DNA of 64,000 nucleotides from Bacteroides sp. MSB163 (GCF_036416795.1 NZ_CP143867.1:4270001-4334000), one strand, 5' to 3'. Counted from the stretch's first letter, positions 24,329 through 33,698 are shown. Numbers and translations are program-made. The notes: generated from the letters alone by a model not told the origin.

Positions 24329-25662
24329 ATGAAAAAAGTATTGTATGCTGCTGCCTTGCTTTTCCTTGTGACTGCCTGTACTCCAAAACCGGAAAGCAAG
24401 CCCTATACCTGGGAAGATGATCTGCACCAACGCCTCCTCACTGATTTCTCTCGTACGGAAGATGAAGTGAAAGAGTATATTCGTAAGTATATCCCTGATG
24501 TTTCCGATGAGCAAATGTGCCAATGGGAAGCCTCCAAAGCATTGGAGTGTATGACTCTGGATGGTGAGAAGCGTTATTTCCGTAATGCCGCGCCTAATTT
24601 ATTCCGTGTAGACTCTGTCTGCTATCAGATAAAGGCTGCCAAAGATGGCGTCTCCTTCAGTGGCAGTGAAAAAGTAAATATGGAGAACCTGCCCGAAATC
24701 ATTGCAAGTGTGAAAAAGAGTGGTAATCCTATCACTGCTCCCAAACGAATGCGAGTCACCTATACGCTCACGGTAGACAGTAATGCTGTTCCTGCCGGAG
24801 AGCTCATCCGTTGCTGGCTTCCTTACCCACGTACCGATCAGTTACGTCAGCAAGATGTAAAATTCATCTCTGCCAGCGAATCCAAGTATACTTTGTCCCC
24901 ACAGGATTGCCTTCATAGCACTCTCTACATGGAAAAAACTGCAGTGCAAGATCAACCACCGTATTCTCTGAAAGTTTTGAGTATACAGCTAATGCTGAAT
25001 GGCATAATCTGAAACCGAAAGATATTCAGCCCTATGATACAACTTCTTCTATATATAAGGAATATACTGCTGAACGTGAGAAGCATGTCATTTTCTCACC
25101 ACGTATGCGCGAACTTGCTGCCAAATTGACAGCAGGGGAAACTAATCCTTTGTTGAAAGCTAAACGTATCTTCAGTTGGGTGAATGATAACTTCCCTTGG
25201 GCTTCTGCCCGAGAATATTCTACTATAGAAAATATTCCCGAATACGTATTAGATAACCATAAAGGTGATTGTGGTCAGGTTAGTTTGCTGTTTATTACGC
25301 TTTGTCGTATCAGTGGTATTCCTGCCCATTTCCAGAGTGGTTTTATGATGCATCCTAAAGCATGGAACCTGCACGACTGGGCGGAAATCTATTTTGAAGG
25401 CATTGGCTGGGTTCCTGTAGACCAATCATTTGGCATCCCTACTTTTGCCCGTAATGCGGATGAAGAATATTTTTTTCTGGGTGGCATTGACTCCTGGCGT
25501 ATGATAGTGAACAGCGATTACGGTATGCCACTGGTACCCGAGAAAAAATATCCTCGTAGTGAAACGGTGGATTTTCAGCGTGGCGAGGTGGAATGGGAGG
25601 GAGGCAATCTTTATTTTCCGAAGTGGGATTATCACATGGATATAGAATACCTTGATAATTAA
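24329..25662 (+). pseudogene. Transglutaminase-like lipoprotein, split by a one-base frameshift
   Basis: The first frame begins at 24329 with a lipoprotein signal (LFLVTACTPKP) and runs to a stop near 25012, but similarity to the expected chain ends near 24958. From 24961 the reading continues in the next frame (VFSESFEYTANAEWHNL) to 25662, including the transglutaminase core: GDCGQVSLLF (Cys), HDWAEIYFEG (His) and WVPVDQSFG (Asp). One base is missing in the CCACCG stretch at about 24956-24961; restoring it gives about 444 residues. The papain-like triad residues are intact, so the damage is only the frame. Context suggests a cell-wall peptide hydrolase or binding role. The choice between mutation and sequencing error is open. 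Confidence 0.82.
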
Positions 25663-25680
25663 GTAAATATCACCTCCTGA

Positions 25681-25787
25681 AAACAGATGATGCGTTGAGG
25701 GCAAACAGATGATGCGTTGAGGGCAAACAGATGATGCATTTGGGGCAAACAGATGATGCGTTTGCCCCTAATGCATCATCTGTTTTT
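25681..25787. repeat. 22-bp tandem repeat array with inverted end; contents of the 25663-26028 gap
   Basis: AAACAGATGATGCGTTGAGG begins at 25681 and recurs at 25703, 25725 and 25747 (period exactly 22 bp), with small changes. An inverted copy follows, TGCATCATCTGTTTTT, ending near 25787 in a T-run, so the last unit and its inverse form a terminator-like hairpin. The rest of the 366-bp gap (25788-26028) is the AT-rich leader of the HtrA gene; I see no gene in it. Confidence 0.85.
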
Positions 25788-26028
25788 ATTGAATAGACGA
25801 TCTGTTTCTTATTAACACCTATCTGCCTTATTTTCACGTCAGTAAACGTGCATAAATGTAAAATTGTCAGGCTCTGCCGTTAACCGCTGTTAAGTCCTAA
25901 AAGTTCACTGTTAAAAGAGAACAAAAAAGAGTGACAAGCGGAATAAGTGAACGATTTTTGTCGTTATTTTAACGTCGAAATGTTAAACGAAACTTGAATA
26001 TTAACAATTAAAAGAATAGAAAATTAGT

Positions 26029-27600
26029 ATGAAACAGACAACAAAAAACATTCTCGGGGTTGCGGCTATCGTACTTCTCAGTTCAGGAGTAGCAGGTTTA
26101 ACCACCTATAAGATGCTGCAAAAAAATATGCCTGCTGATAGTACCAGTGCATTCAATGAAATGTTCCAGCAAAATCCGAACGTACGTTTGGCCTCTTATA
26201 ATGCCGTTGATGCTCAACCTGTAGATTTGACGCAAGCAGCAGAAAATTCAGTTCATGCTGTGGTGCATATTCGTTCTACTCAGGCTTCCAAAGTTCAGGA
26301 AGTAGAAGTTAGAGATCCGTTCTCTGATTTCTTCGGTGAATTTTTCGGTGGTCGGGGCGGTACGCAAAGACGTCAGGTACAGACCCCTGAACGTACAGGT
26401 TTTGGTTCCGGTGTTATCATCTCTAAAGATGGATATATCGTAACGAACAATCACGTAATTGCAGGTGCAGATGAAATCAGTGTGACGTTGAATGACAACC
26501 GTCAGTTTAAAGGACGTATTATTGGTACGGATGAAGAGACAGACTTGGCTCTAATCAAGATAGAAGGTGATGATTTTCCGACTATTCCGGTAGGTGATTC
26601 CGATGCACTGAAAGTTGGTGAATGGGTGCTTGCTGTAGGTAACCCATTTAATCTGACTTCTACGGTGACTGCGGGTATTGTCAGTGCTAAAGCACGCTCT
26701 TTAGGTATGGGCCAGCAAACTGGTAAGCAGAGTATCGAGTCGTATATTCAGACTGATGCTGCAATTAATCAAGGTAATAGTGGTGGTGCATTGGTAAATG
26801 CTCAAGGTGAATTGATTGGTATCAACGCTGCTCTTTTCTCTCCGACTGGATCAAATACAGGTTATGGTTTTGCCATTCCTACCAGTATTATGAAGAAAGT
26901 AGTTGCTGATTTGAAGCAGTTTGGTACGGTACAACGTGTGAAATTGGGTGTGAGTGTAACAGCGCTTACTGAAGAGCCGGGCGACACACAGGTTGCTGAT
27001 AAAGCTGGTAAGAAGTTGAGTGATATAAAGAAAGAAGCCAGAGAAAAATATGGTGTTATTGATGGTCTTTGGGTACGTGAAATCGTAGAGGGAAGTTCAG
27101 CTTCAGGTTCTGATATTAAAGTTGATGATGTAATCATTGGCATGGATGGTAAGGCTATTCATAAATTTGCCGACTTGCAGGAAATTTTGGCAAAACATCG
27201 TCCAGGAGATAAGGTGCAAGTGAAAGTGATGCGTGATAAGAAAGAAAAGAATATAGAAGTTACGCTGAAGAATGAACAAGGTACTACGAAGATTGTGAAG
27301 AATGCCGATATGGATATTCTTGGTGCCGCATTCCGCCCTGTACCCGATGAATTGAAGAAACAATTGAATCTGGGTTATGGTCTTGAAGTAACCGGTGTTA
27401 GCAATGGTAAGATGGCAGAAGGTGGCGTCCGTAAAGGTTTCATTATCCTAAAGGTGAATAATATACCGATGAAGACCGTGGAAGACTTGGAGAAAGTGAT
27501 GAAAGAAGCAGCTAAGACTCAGGAACAGGTTCTGTTCATTACAGGTATGTTCCCCTCTGGAAAACGTGGCAGTTATGCAGTAAGTGTCGCTCAGGATTAA
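26029..27600 (+). CDS. Periplasmic serine protease, Do/HtrA family
   Basis: A 523-residue protein with an N-terminal export or anchor segment (about 8-30). It is followed by a trypsin-like domain with His142 (TNNHVIAG), Asp172 (ETDLALIK) and Ser251 (GNSGGALV). Two PDZ domains follow (about 300-415 and 430-520). It degrades or refolds misfolded envelope proteins. The segment GGRGGTQRRQ before the protease domain is the flexible LA loop region. It lies upstream of rpoD, which has its own promoter. No heat-shock box could be assigned. Confidence 0.95.
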   Translation: MKQTTKNILGVAAIVLLSSGVAGLTTYKMLQKNMPADSTSAFNEMFQQNPNVRLASYNAVDAQPVDLTQAAENSVHAVVHIRSTQASKVQEVEVRDPFSDFFGEFFGGRGGTQRRQVQTPERTGFGSGVIISKDGYIVTNNHVIAGADEISVTLNDNRQFKGRIIGTDEETDLALIKIEGDDFPTIPVGDSDALKVGEWVLAVGNPFNLTSTVTAGIVSAKARSLGMGQQTGKQSIESYIQTDAAINQGNSGGALVNAQGELIGINAALFSPTGSNTGYGFAIPTSIMKKVVADLKQFGTVQRVKLGVSVTALTEEPGDTQVADKAGKKLSDIKKEAREKYGVIDGLWVREIVEGSSASGSDIKVDDVIIGMDGKAIHKFADLQEILAKHRPGDKVQVKVMRDKKEKNIEVTLKNEQGTTKIVKNADMDILGAAFRPVPDELKKQLNLGYGLEVTGVSNGKMAEGGVRKGFIILKVNNIPMKTVEDLEKVMKEAAKTQEQVLFITGMFPSGKRGSYAVSVAQD

Positions 27601-27754
27601 TAGCTGGCATTGCTAAATTGTAGATTGTACATGTGAATAGGTAAGAAGATTGTAATATTAGCTAACAAAGAAGAAAAAGGGTGTCGGCAATTAACTTGTC
27701 GGCATTCTTTTTGTTTATATTGTATAGTGAATAAGATAAAAAAGTTAGGGCAAG

Positions 27755-27788
27755 TTTGCTTGTAACAAAATAATTTGTCGTAACTTTG
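27755..27788 (+). promoter_or_regulatory. rpoD promoter
   Basis: TTTG at 27755-27758 and TAACTTTG at 27781-27788 are spaced by 22 bp and fit both elements of the Bacteroides promoter. The start codon is 24 bp downstream. Confidence 0.7.
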
Positions 27789-27811
27789 CAACCCAAATCT
27801 GTTTTAGAAGA

Positions 27812-28672
27812 ATGAGACAACTTAAGATTACAAAAAGTATCACTAACAGAGAGAGCGCTTCTCTTGACAAGTATTTGCAGGAAATCGGTCGCGAAGACCT
27901 CATAACTGTCGAAGAGGAGGTAGAGCTCGCTCAACGCATCCGCAAGGGTGACCGTATCGCACTGGAGAAGTTGACACGTGCCAATCTGCGTTTCGTTGTA
28001 TCTGTGGCCAAGCAGTACCAGAACCAAGGTTTGAGTTTGCCCGACTTGATTAACGAGGGTAATTTAGGACTGATCAAGGCCGCCGAAAAGTTCGATGAAA
28101 CACGTGGTTTCAAATTCATCAGTTATGCAGTATGGTGGATACGTCAGTCCATTTTGCAGGCTTTGGCAGAGCAGTCGCGTATCGTACGTCTTCCGTTGAA
28201 TCAGGTAGGCTCGCTGAATAAAATCAGCAAAGCATTCTCCAAGTTCGAACAGGAAAATGAACGTCGCCCGTCTCCCGAAGAGTTGGCAGATGAACTGGAA
28301 ATCCCTGTTGATAAAATCTCCGATACGCTGAAGGTATCCGGACGCCACATTTCGGTGGACGCACCTTTTGTAGAAGGAGAAGACAACAGCTTGCTGGATG
28401 TGTTGGTAAACGACGACTCTCCTATGGCGGATCGCTCTTTGGTGAACGAGTCTCTTGCGAGGGAAATTGATAGAGCACTTTCTACGTTAACCGATAGGGA
28501 AAAAGAAATCATACAGATGTTTTTCGGTATCGGACAACAGGAAATGACATTAGAAGAAATCGGCGACAAATTCGGTTTGACCCGTGAACGTGTACGCCAG
28601 ATTAAGGAAAAAGCAATTAGAAGATTAAGACAAAGTAATCGTAGTAAATTGCTCAAGTCTTATTTAGGATAA
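27812..28672 (+). CDS. rpoD: Primary RNA polymerase sigma factor (sigma-ABfr type)
   Basis: A 286-residue sigma-70 that lacks the long region 1.1 of proteobacterial RpoD, as is normal for Bacteroidetes. Region 1.2 (SLDKYLQEIGREDLITVEEE), region 2 (ANLRFVVSVAKQYQNQGLSLPDLINEGNLGL and the -7 melting stretch FKFISYAVWWIRQSI), region 3 and region 4 (LEEIGDKFGLTRERVRQIKEKAIRRLR) are all intact. It recognises the TTTG/TAnnTTTG promoters seen throughout this window. Confidence 0.97.
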   Translation: MRQLKITKSITNRESASLDKYLQEIGREDLITVEEEVELAQRIRKGDRIALEKLTRANLRFVVSVAKQYQNQGLSLPDLINEGNLGLIKAAEKFDETRGFKFISYAVWWIRQSILQALAEQSRIVRLPLNQVGSLNKISKAFSKFEQENERRPSPEELADELEIPVDKISDTLKVSGRHISVDAPFVEGEDNSLLDVLVNDDSPMADRSLVNESLAREIDRALSTLTDREKEIIQMFFGIGQQEMTLEEIGDKFGLTRERVRQIKEKAIRRLRQSNRSKLLKSYLG

Positions 28673-28708
28673 GTAAGAAATATCAATTTCCGACAAATAG
28701 AAGGAATT

Positions 28709-28745
28709 AAAAACCGGTAGGTCATGATCTGATCACCGGTTTTTT
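28709..28745 (+). terminator. Rho-independent terminator after rpoD
   Basis: AAAAACCGGT (28709-28718) pairs with ACCGGTTTTT (28735-28744), leading into a T-run. Confidence 0.9.
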
Positions 28746-28765
28746 GTTATCCTTATTATAAAAGT

Positions 28766-28838
28766 GAAGATAAGCTGTATCTCAGCATAAAAAATGAATG
28801 AATTCTTTTTATTTTGCTCTCGGTTTGCATTATCTTTG
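28766..28838 (+). promoter_or_regulatory. Promoter of the 28868 gene, member of the repeated 73-bp element
   Basis: It begins GAAGATAAGCTG and ends with CTCTCGGTTTGCAT and TATCTTTG (28831-28838). It is nearly the same as the folC element on the opposite strand at 712-640, including GGCATAAAAAATG/AGCATAAAAAATG and GCTCTCGGTTTGCAT. Confidence 0.75.
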
Positions 28839-28867
28839 TCGCCAACAATATTAATAAAAAACAGATT

Positions 28868-29272
28868 ATGAAATACGTTCGTATACTTTTGGCTGTAGCT
28901 TTAGTTTTTATGGTGTGCTCGGCATTCTCATTCAAGAAGGGTAAAGGAGAAAAAGCTGTGTATGCATTTGGTGTTGCTGCCTCTTTCAACGACACAGTGG
29001 TGTATTTTACCGATATTCAAGTGTTGGACAGTGTGAAGTTGGATAAGGCTGGATTCTTGCCCAAACGTGATCTTTATACGTATCGGTTGAAGAATTATCT
29101 GGAATATGATTTGAAAGCTCTTGACTATACGTGCATGATCTATTTCTCTGAAAACAAGAAGAAGTTGGAAAAGGAGGCAGCAAAAGTGAAGAGCAAGTAT
29201 AAGAAGAATAAGACGATAGTATTGGTGCCTATTGCTCCTGAAGCTTTCCAATTCAAGAAGCCGGAAGAGTAA
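28868..29272 (+). CDS. Small exported protein of unknown function
   Basis: A 134-residue protein. The ATG at 28868 is chosen because it lies 30 bp after the TATCTTTG box and begins a signal peptide (MKYVRILLAVALVFMVCSAFS). The in-frame ATG at 28814 precedes the promoter box. The mature part is basic and ends in a Lys-rich stretch (KLEKEAAKVKSKYKKNK). No catalytic motif or known domain was recognised. It is followed by the clostripain-family gene after 57 bp and may share its transcript. Confidence 0.75.
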   Translation: MKYVRILLAVALVFMVCSAFSFKKGKGEKAVYAFGVAASFNDTVVYFTDIQVLDSVKLDKAGFLPKRDLYTYRLKNYLEYDLKALDYTCMIYFSENKKKLEKEAAKVKSKYKKNKTIVLVPIAPEAFQFKKPEE

Positions 29273-29283
29273 TTTGCTTTATT

Positions 29284-29303
29284 TTCCTTAAGAGGTTAAG
29301 GAA
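29284..29303 (+). terminator. Short hairpin between two genes
   Basis: TTCCTTAA and TTAAGGAA pair around GAGG, with no T-run after it. It could be a weak terminator or a 5' stabilising stem for the next gene. Confidence 0.35.
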
Positions 29304-29329
29304 TTTACTTACATAATAAGACCGTAGTC

Positions 29330-30517
29330 ATGAAAACGAAATTTTACTTCTTTTTATGGGTTTGTCTCTCTGCATTGCTGGTTGCATGTGAACATGAGGA
29401 ATCGGATACGTCTTTCAAAGGAACTCGTACGATTCTTGCATATATTGCGGCGGATAATACCCTTGCTTCATTTGCTTCTTTGGATTTAGCGGAGATGAAA
29501 GCGGGTATGGCGAAAGTTCAAGACTCCAATGTGCATTTTCTGGTTTATATAGATGATGGTAAATCTCCTCGTCTGCTTGAACTGAAGAATGAAAAAGGAT
29601 CGGTAGTGGAGACGGTGGTGGAAACTTATGAAAGCCGTAACTCTGTAGGTGTATCTGAAACGCAGGAAGTTTTTGTAAAAGTCTTTTCGAATTCCAAATA
29701 TCAGGCTGACAGTTATGGATTGGTTTATTGGTCACATGGTGATGGGTGGCTGCCTTATCCGTTGCGTGCTGGTACTCGTTGGGTAGGCCAGGATAAAGGT
29801 AATGGTGATAATAGAATGAATATCTCTGAATTTGTTGAGATATTAAAGTCTGCTCCTCATTTTGATTTTATATTGTTCGATGCTTGTTTCATGCAGGCAG
29901 TGGAGGTTGCCTATGAGTTGCGTGATTATACGGATTATTGTATAGGTTCTCCGACTGAAATTCCAGGTCCTGGTGCTTCGTATGACGCTGTTGTTCCTGC
30001 TATGTTTTCTGCTGAGGATGCGGCAGTGAATGTTGCTAAGGCCTATTATGAACCTTATGCGGCTAAATATAATGAAGGTAAAGGCTTATCAAATAGCAAT
30101 TGGACAGCGGGCGCCTCTGTGTGTGCGCTGAGAACAGATAAATTGGTTGATTTGGCAAGAGTTACAAAACAGGTGTTATCTGGAGTAGTTGATAATGCAC
30201 ACTTGCGCAGTTTGATTTTTAATTATGATAAACGTTCTAGTTTGGATGGGGCTGTAGGTTACTATGATATGGCAAATATGATGAAAAAAATCACTGATGA
30301 TAGTGCTTATGTAATATGGAGGCAAGCTTTTGATGTAGCTGTAACATATTGGGCGACTACTTCTATGAATTATTCCGCTTTTGCTGATATGTTTTCTATG
30401 GAAGGCACTAATGGGGTGTCCTGTTATATCCCTTCAGTATCTAATACCGTTACTGATAAAGCATATCGTTCTACTGAGTGGTATACATCTGCCGGCTTTG
30501 CTGCATTAGGCTGGTAA
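29330..30517 (+). CDS. Clostripain-family (C11) cysteine peptidase lipoprotein
   Basis: A 395-residue lipoprotein whose lipobox LLVAC puts the acylated cysteine at residue 20. The C11 His/Cys dyad is visible: His136 in LVYWSHGDGW and Cys186 in LFDACFMQAVE. The upstream ILAYIAADNTL strand is typical of Bacteroides clostripain-like proteins. Such enzymes cleave after basic residues; some need autoprocessing. It is probably surface- or periplasm-exposed. Substrate is unknown. Confidence 0.9.
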   Translation: MKTKFYFFLWVCLSALLVACEHEESDTSFKGTRTILAYIAADNTLASFASLDLAEMKAGMAKVQDSNVHFLVYIDDGKSPRLLELKNEKGSVVETVVETYESRNSVGVSETQEVFVKVFSNSKYQADSYGLVYWSHGDGWLPYPLRAGTRWVGQDKGNGDNRMNISEFVEILKSAPHFDFILFDACFMQAVEVAYELRDYTDYCIGSPTEIPGPGASYDAVVPAMFSAEDAAVNVAKAYYEPYAAKYNEGKGLSNSNWTAGASVCALRTDKLVDLARVTKQVLSGVVDNAHLRSLIFNYDKRSSLDGAVGYYDMANMMKKITDDSAYVIWRQAFDVAVTYWATTSMNYSAFADMFSMEGTNGVSCYIPSVSNTVTDKAYRSTEWYTSAGFAALGW

Positions 30518-30597
30518 CATTCTCTTTTTAAGATATGATAGTGTAGTGTTTGAGTTTGTGAATTAGCCTCAAGCCGAATGTCTGTGTCCCTTCTCAT

Positions 30598-30746
30598 GCA
30601 CTTAAATTAAGTGCTTATGAACTTTCTTTCTTTGAATTTGTTGCCCGTCTTAATGGATTTAATATGCGCTATGGTGTTGTTATGCTGTGATTTAACATTA
30701 TTTTCCATCGGAAATTATTTTCTTTAAGAAAATATCCTTTTCTTTG
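30598..30746 (+). promoter_or_regulatory. Two palindromes and -7-like box before the sulfur-relay oxidoreductase
   Basis: GCACTTAA-A-TTAAGTGC is a perfect palindrome at 30598-30614. TATTTTCTT-T-AAGAAAATA is another at 30716-30734, directly before a -7-like TTTCTTTG (30739-30746). The second resembles the palindrome before the marR gene (33272-33293), so both may bind the same regulator. This is an inference from sequence only. Confidence 0.45.
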
Positions 30747-30772
30747 TACTATCAAAATTAAAATAAAGAAGT

Positions 30773-33271
30773 ATGAAGTATATAATTATTGGAGGTGTTG
30801 CCGGGGGAGCTACGGCGGCGGCACGTTTAAGAAGAGTTGATGAGAAATCTGATATTCTTTTATTTGAGAAAGGGAAATACATTTCGTATGCAAATTGCGG
30901 TTTGCCTTATTATATAGGTGGTGTCATTGCAGAGCGTGAGAAATTGTTGGTGCAAACGCCGGCTTCTTTCGGTCAACGCTTTCGTATAGATGTACGTGTG
31001 GAGAATGAAGTTATTGCTATTCATCCTAAAGATAAAACGATTACTGTTCGCACTGCAGACGGTCGCGAATATGAAGAAACCTATGATAAACTTTTGTTGT
31101 CTCCGGGTGCCACACCTGTTCGACCACCACTGGAAGGTATTGATTCTGAAGGAATTTTCACTCTCCGTAATGTTGAAGATACCGATCATATAAAGTCTTA
31201 TCTTACGGAAAATTCCGTAAAACGTGCGGTTGTAGTAGGTGCGGGCTTTATTGGACTGGAGATGGCGGAGAATTTGCATCATGCCGGAGTTGCCGTATCT
31301 GTTGTGGAAATGGGTAATCAAGTGATGGCGCCTATTGATTTTTCGATGGCTGCACCTATTCATCAGCATTTGATACAGAAAGGTGTTTCACTCTATCTGG
31401 AAGAAGGAGTCACCCATTTTCAGCGTACGAAGCAAGGCATTACCGTCTTTTTGAAAAGTGGAAAAACGATTCCGGCAGATATGGTATTGCTTTCTATCGG
31501 AGTACGCCCGGCAACGGCTTTGGCTAAACAAGCCGGGCTGAAGATAGGTGAAGCAGGTGGTATCTGGGTAAATGAATATCTGGAAACTTCTGCAAAAGAT
31601 ATTTATGCTGTAGGGGATGCCATTGAATATCCACATCCATTGACCGGGAAACCATGGCTGAACTATCTGGCAAATCCTGCGAATCGTCAGGGACGTATTG
31701 TGGCCGACAATATGGTATTTGGTAATAAGGTTGTTTACGAAGGTGCTATCGGTACTTCCATCGCAAAAGTATTTGATATGACGGTTGCTTCTACGGGACT
31801 TGCAGCTAAACGTCTGAAGCAATGGGAAATGGAATACCAAAGTTCTGTTACTCATTCGTCTTCTCATGCAGGGTACTATCCGGATGCATTGCCCTTGACT
31901 TTAAAATTAACATTTCATCCTGTTACGGGAAAATTATATGGCGCGCAGGGTATTGGTTATGAGGGCGTGGACAAACGCATTGACCAGATTGCCGGCTTGA
32001 TCAAACGTGGTGGAACGGTATATGACTTGATGGAAACGGAACATACTTATGCCCCTCCGTTTTCTTCTGCAAAAGATCCTATTGCTATTGCCGGATATGT
32101 TGCTTCTAATATTATCAGTGGTGCAATGCCTGTCGTAACTTGGCGAGAACAGGTACAGCATAAGAATGAAGTAATGTTAATAGATACCCGTACGGCTGAA
32201 GAATTTTCTTTTGGATCTATTCCGGGAGCAATTAATATTCCGTTGGATGATTTAAGAGAGCGTATGTTTGAAGTTCCTACTGACAAGCCGGTTGTATTGT
32301 TTTGTGCTGTGGGTTTGCGTGGATATCTGGCACAACGTATTCTGATGGGAAATGGATATAAGAATGTGCGTAATCTTTCGGGAGGGTATAAACTGTATTC
32401 TGCTGCGGTTGCTCCGGTACCGGTACCTTCTATAGCGAATGCTTCAGTTGATGCTCGCGTAACTTTTGGCTCTACTGAAACCTCGGGAACTGTTGTGCAA
32501 TCTGATTCTATATTATCAGCTGGAGGTTCATCTAAAGAACCATTGAAAATCAATGCCTGTGGTTTACAATGTCCGGGACCTATCATGCAAGTGAAGAAGG
32601 CAATGGATACTCTTGAACCGGGAGAACAGGTGGAGATTGTGGCAACTGATGCCGGATTTGCACGTGATGCTTCTGCCTGGTGTGATACGACGGGTAATCG
32701 TTTGGTGGGAAGCCATGAGGATAAAGGACGCTATACGGTAGTGATAGAAAAAGGTAATTCGGATATGGTCTGTCCTTCTTCCACCGGAACTGTAGCAACG
32801 GGTAGGGGAAAAACATTGATTCTTTTTAGTGATGATTTGGATAAAGCTTTAGCTACTTTTGTATTGGCAAACGGGGCTGCGGCAACCGGGCAAAAAGTTA
32901 CGGTATTCTTCACTTTCTGGGGATTAAATGTTTTGAAAAAAATGCAAAAACCGAAAGTAAAGAAAGATGTTTTCGGCAGGATGTTCGGTATGATGCTTCC
33001 TTCCAGTTCTTTGAAACTGAAATTGTCTCAGATGAATATGTTTGGTATGGGAAGTCGCATGATGCGCTTTTTAATGAAGCGTAAAGGGGTAGATTCTTTG
33101 GAATCACTTCGTTCGCAGGCGCTTGCCCAAGGAGTAGAATTTATAGCTTGTCAGATGTCTATGGACATGATGGGAATCTGTCGTGAAGAGTTGTTAGATG
33201 AGGTAACTATCGGTGGTGTTGCAACTTATATGGAGCGCGCAGATAAAGCCAATGTCAACCTTTTTATATAG
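30773..33271 (+). CDS. Multidomain FAD-dependent CoA-disulfide-reductase-like oxidoreductase with rhodanese, TusA and DsrE domains
   Basis: An 832-residue fusion. Residues 1-450 form an FAD/NAD(P) oxidoreductase (IIGGVAGGATAAARLRR) with the single active cysteine Cys42 in YANCGLPYY, as in CoA-disulfide reductases. A rhodanese domain follows (about 460-545) with Cys511 in LFCAVGLRG. Next is a TusA-like domain (about 593-665) with Cys600 in LQCPGPIMQ, and finally a DsrE-like domain to the end. The set suggests handling of persulfide sulfur: reduction by the flavin domain and transfer among the thiol domains. The downstream marR gene, 35 bp away, is probably its regulator. The physiological donor and acceptor are unknown. 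Confidence 0.93.
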   Translation: MKYIIIGGVAGGATAAARLRRVDEKSDILLFEKGKYISYANCGLPYYIGGVIAEREKLLVQTPASFGQRFRIDVRVENEVIAIHPKDKTITVRTADGREYEETYDKLLLSPGATPVRPPLEGIDSEGIFTLRNVEDTDHIKSYLTENSVKRAVVVGAGFIGLEMAENLHHAGVAVSVVEMGNQVMAPIDFSMAAPIHQHLIQKGVSLYLEEGVTHFQRTKQGITVFLKSGKTIPADMVLLSIGVRPATALAKQAGLKIGEAGGIWVNEYLETSAKDIYAVGDAIEYPHPLTGKPWLNYLANPANRQGRIVADNMVFGNKVVYEGAIGTSIAKVFDMTVASTGLAAKRLKQWEMEYQSSVTHSSSHAGYYPDALPLTLKLTFHPVTGKLYGAQGIGYEGVDKRIDQIAGLIKRGGTVYDLMETEHTYAPPFSSAKDPIAIAGYVASNIISGAMPVVTWREQVQHKNEVMLIDTRTAEEFSFGSIPGAINIPLDDLRERMFEVPTDKPVVLFCAVGLRGYLAQRILMGNGYKNVRNLSGGYKLYSAAVAPVPVPSIANASVDARVTFGSTETSGTVVQSDSILSAGGSSKEPLKINACGLQCPGPIMQVKKAMDTLEPGEQVEIVATDAGFARDASAWCDTTGNRLVGSHEDKGRYTVVIEKGNSDMVCPSSTGTVATGRGKTLILFSDDLDKALATFVLANGAAATGQKVTVFFTFWGLNVLKKMQKPKVKKDVFGRMFGMMLPSSSLKLKLSQMNMFGMGSRMMRFLMKRKGVDSLESLRSQALAQGVEFIACQMSMDMMGICREELLDEVTIGGVATYMERADKANVNLFI

Positions 33272-33293
33272 TTATTTGTTATTTAACAAATAA
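33272..33293. promoter_or_regulatory. 22-bp palindrome before marR
   Basis: TTATTTGTTA-TT-TAACAAATAA is a perfect palindrome filling most of the gap between the oxidoreductase and marR. The size and AT-rich symmetry fit a MarR operator, so autoregulation is plausible. Confidence 0.5.
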
Positions 33294-33306
33294 AGAAGAA
33301 AAATAT

Positions 33307-33669
33307 ATGGAAGACTTATGTAAAATACGTGATGTTTACCGGGCGATAGCTGAGTTTGAAACCCAATTTATGCAGCAATACAATCTTTCGCTGAATGAAG
33401 GAATGTTGCTCTGTACACTTCTGAATACTCCCCGGCTTACTTCCGGGGAAATAGCAGAAGCCTTGGGATTAACTTGTTCTAATACTTCCAAGTTGATACG
33501 TTCTGTCGAAGAAAAGAAGTTAATAGCCCGTATTATTGGTAAAGTGGATAAGCGCCAAATGCATTTTTCATTGACTACAGAAGGAAAAGAACAAATCACC
33601 GCGATCAAAAGTACTACTCATGAGATGCCTGAACTCTTACAGCAAATAGTGGGTTTGCTGGAAAAATAG
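33307..33669 (+). CDS. MarR family transcriptional regulator
   Basis: A 120-residue winged-helix protein with the MarR DNA-binding core (TSGEIAEALGLTCSNTSKLIRSVEEKKLIAR) and the wing (KVDKRQMHFSLTTEGKEQ). Helices at both ends would form the dimer. A cysteine in the recognition helix region (LTCSNTS) could sense thiols, fitting its neighbour, but this is speculation. It is shorter than many MarR proteins but complete. Confidence 0.9.
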   Translation: MEDLCKIRDVYRAIAEFETQFMQQYNLSLNEGMLLCTLLNTPRLTSGEIAEALGLTCSNTSKLIRSVEEKKLIARIIGKVDKRQMHFSLTTEGKEQITAIKSTTHEMPELLQQIVGLLEK

Positions 33670-33698
33670 AAGATGGGGATATTTTTATCCCCATCTTC
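33669..33698 (+). terminator. Strong hairpin after marR
   Basis: GAAGATGGGGATA pairs perfectly with TATCCCCATCTTC around TTTT, starting at the last base of the stop codon. No long T-run follows, but the stem is strong. Confidence 0.7.

Noticed and set aside
25681..25787. CRISPR array
   Set aside because: The units are contiguous at 22 bp with no variable spacers and no cas genes are present.
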